64,000 nt of DNA from Paludibacter sp. (GTDB taxonomy: Bacteria; Bacteroidota; Bacteroidia; Bacteroidales; Paludibacteraceae), in the NCBI GenBank assembly GCA_019163375.1, contig JAFLKK010000007.1, positions 593,813 through 657,812 of the forward strand. The letters are read 5' to 3'. Positions 63,151 to 64,000 of the stretch are shown here, in pieces. A program made the translations under genes and the position numbers. The notes beneath the pieces are model-generated. The model made no database searches. It was not told the origin of the DNA and saw only the letters and a list, made by a program, of their open reading frames with translations. How positions within the stretch are numbered: the first letter of the stretch is position 1; every line of letters begins with the position of its first letter.

Positions 63151-64000
63151 CTATTTGGCATTAAAATAGTCATAAATTATTGATGCCCTGCTGCTTGTTA
63201 GCACCTTTTGCAACTCTTCCAGTTCAGCGCTTTTAATTCGTTTTACGCTCTTGAAATGCTTTATCAGGTCATTTTTTGTTTTTTCTCCTATTCCGGGTAT
63301 TGAATCGAGTTCTGAGGCAATTTGATCTTTACTTCGTTTGTCGCGATGAAATGTGATAGCGAACCTGTGTACTTCATCTTGCATCGAAGCCAGTAACTTA
63401 AAAAGTTGCTCTGTTGGTTTTAACCCAATTTCTTTTGGAGGAAACCCAAATAGTAATTCTCGTGTATTATGTTTGTTATCTTTTGCTAAACCAGCTATAG
63501 GAATCTTTAAATTTAGCTCGTCTTCTATTACTTGTCTAATAACTTCCATTTGTCCGATGCCACCATCAGCAATTATTAAATCGGGTAGGGGAGATTCTTC
63601 ATCAATTAATCTTTTGTACCTCCTTCTCACTACTTCTTTCATCGAAGCATAATCATCCGGTCCGGTAACTGTTTTAATGTTGTATTTTCTGTAGTCTTTC
63701 TTCGATGGTTTTCCTTTTTTAAATACAACACATGCAGCTACAGCATTTGTACCGGAGATGTTCGAATTATCAAAACATTCAATTGTCATTGGAGGTTTAT
63801 CCATTTGCAATTTCTCCTGAATATCTTTAAGTAATTTAACATTTCGCTGATCCGGATTTAGTTTCTCCGCGTGTTTTAACTTATCGAGCTTAAATTGACG
63901 TACATTTTGAATCGAAAGATCTAATAATTTCTTCCTATCACCCCTTTGAGGGATATTTAGTGTAGCTCCTTTTATTGGGTAGTTAATTTCAAATGGAACA
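63151..64000 (-). CDS. uvrC: UvrABC nuclease subunit C (5' partial)
   Basis: The C-terminal part of UvrC, which cuts on both sides of DNA lesions during nucleotide excision repair. The open frame runs through 64000 without a stop, so the gene continues past the window. The visible part covers the end of the UvrBC-interaction region, with KLLDLSIQNVRQF-like sequence at the edge. Then comes the RNase-H-like 5' incision domain (ECFDNSNISGTNAVAACVVF, LIIADGGIGQMEVIRQV). The tandem helix-hairpin-helix follows (LDSIPGIGEKTKNDLIKHFKSVKRIKSA). A shorter start at TTG 63810 is not the true one. Confidence 0.95.
   Translation of the reverse strand, partial: VPFEINYPIKGATLNIPQRGDRKKLLDLSIQNVRQFKLDKLKHAEKLNPDQRNVKLLKDIQEKLQMDKPPMTIECFDNSNISGTNAVAACVVFKKGKPSKKDYRKYNIKTVTGPDDYASMKEVVRRRYKRLIDEESPLPDLIIADGGIGQMEVIRQVIEDELNLKIPIAGLAKDNKHNTRELLFGFPPKEIGLKPTEQLFKLLASMQDEVHRFAITFHRDKRSKDQIASELDSIPGIGEKTKNDLIKHFKSVKRIKSAELEELQKVLTSSRASIIYDYFNAK

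Noticed and set aside
1-64000. tRNA or rRNA genes
   Set aside because: I looked for conserved rRNA words and for tRNA T-loop patterns and saw none that fold into a complete tRNA.

Overview
The window looks like a chromosome segment of a saccharolytic member of the Bacteroidetes, probably order Bacteroidales. The evidence is a SusC/SusD pair, a hybrid two-component system, a NUDIX-type arabinose regulator, many -7 elements of the form TAnnTTTG, near absence of Shine-Dalgarno sites, and lipoprotein and outer-membrane-barrel genes typical of the phylum. A Paludibacter-like genus is possible, but I cannot fix it from the sequence alone. I found no rRNA, tRNA or CRISPR array.

Region 1 (1-17965, all + strand) is a polysaccharide utilisation locus: SusC (5' cut by the window edge), SusD, a GH2 beta-galactosidase, two GH27 enzymes (one with an altered sugar-binding aspartate), a two-module GH43 protein, a GH51 arabinofuranosidase, an alpha/beta-hydrolase esterase and a pectin methylesterase. 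The set fits removal of arabinose and galactose side chains, and of ester groups, from pectin or arabinogalactan. Hairpin terminators and promoters split it into several units. Three successive gaps near its end carry large palindromic repeat modules.

Region 2 (17966-22943) holds a gene-poor stretch, a frameshifted fibronectin-like gene, a DUF2975/XRE pair and an APC amino acid permease.

Region 3 (22944-36794, all - strand) is the regulatory and catabolic arm for arabinose: a 1359-residue hybrid sensor/regulator, then read in transcription order araR (NUDIX), araD, a secreted GH51, araA, araB, a lipoprotein aldose epimerase and a sodium/sugar symporter. The enzymes of region 1 and the GH51 would release L-arabinose outside the cytoplasm, the symporter would import it, and AraA, AraB and AraD would convert it to D-xylulose 5-phosphate.

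Region 4 (37014-50921) is mostly housekeeping: an exported helix-hairpin-helix/barrel pair, 5-formyl-THF cyclo-ligase, polyprenyl synthase, Ddl, an RluD-type pseudouridine synthase, a PASTA protein, rpmH (52 codons), a two-lobed aspartyl protease with PDZ, two NAD(P)-dependent dehydrogenases and NadA.

Region 5 (50922-53982) is a small accessory island: an AT-rich dinD-like gene, a 42-bp tandem palindromic array, a short orphan AraC-type HTH protein, and a RAYT/IS200-type Y1 transposase bracketed on both sides by arrays of one palindrome. This is the most unusual part of the window.

Region 6 (53983-64000) returns to core genes: a VOC protein, U32 peptidase-like protein, an exported barrel-like protein, YitT, Dus, an M13 peptidase, a membrane AraC regulator, a small basic protein, TsaE and the C-terminal part of UvrC (cut by the window edge).
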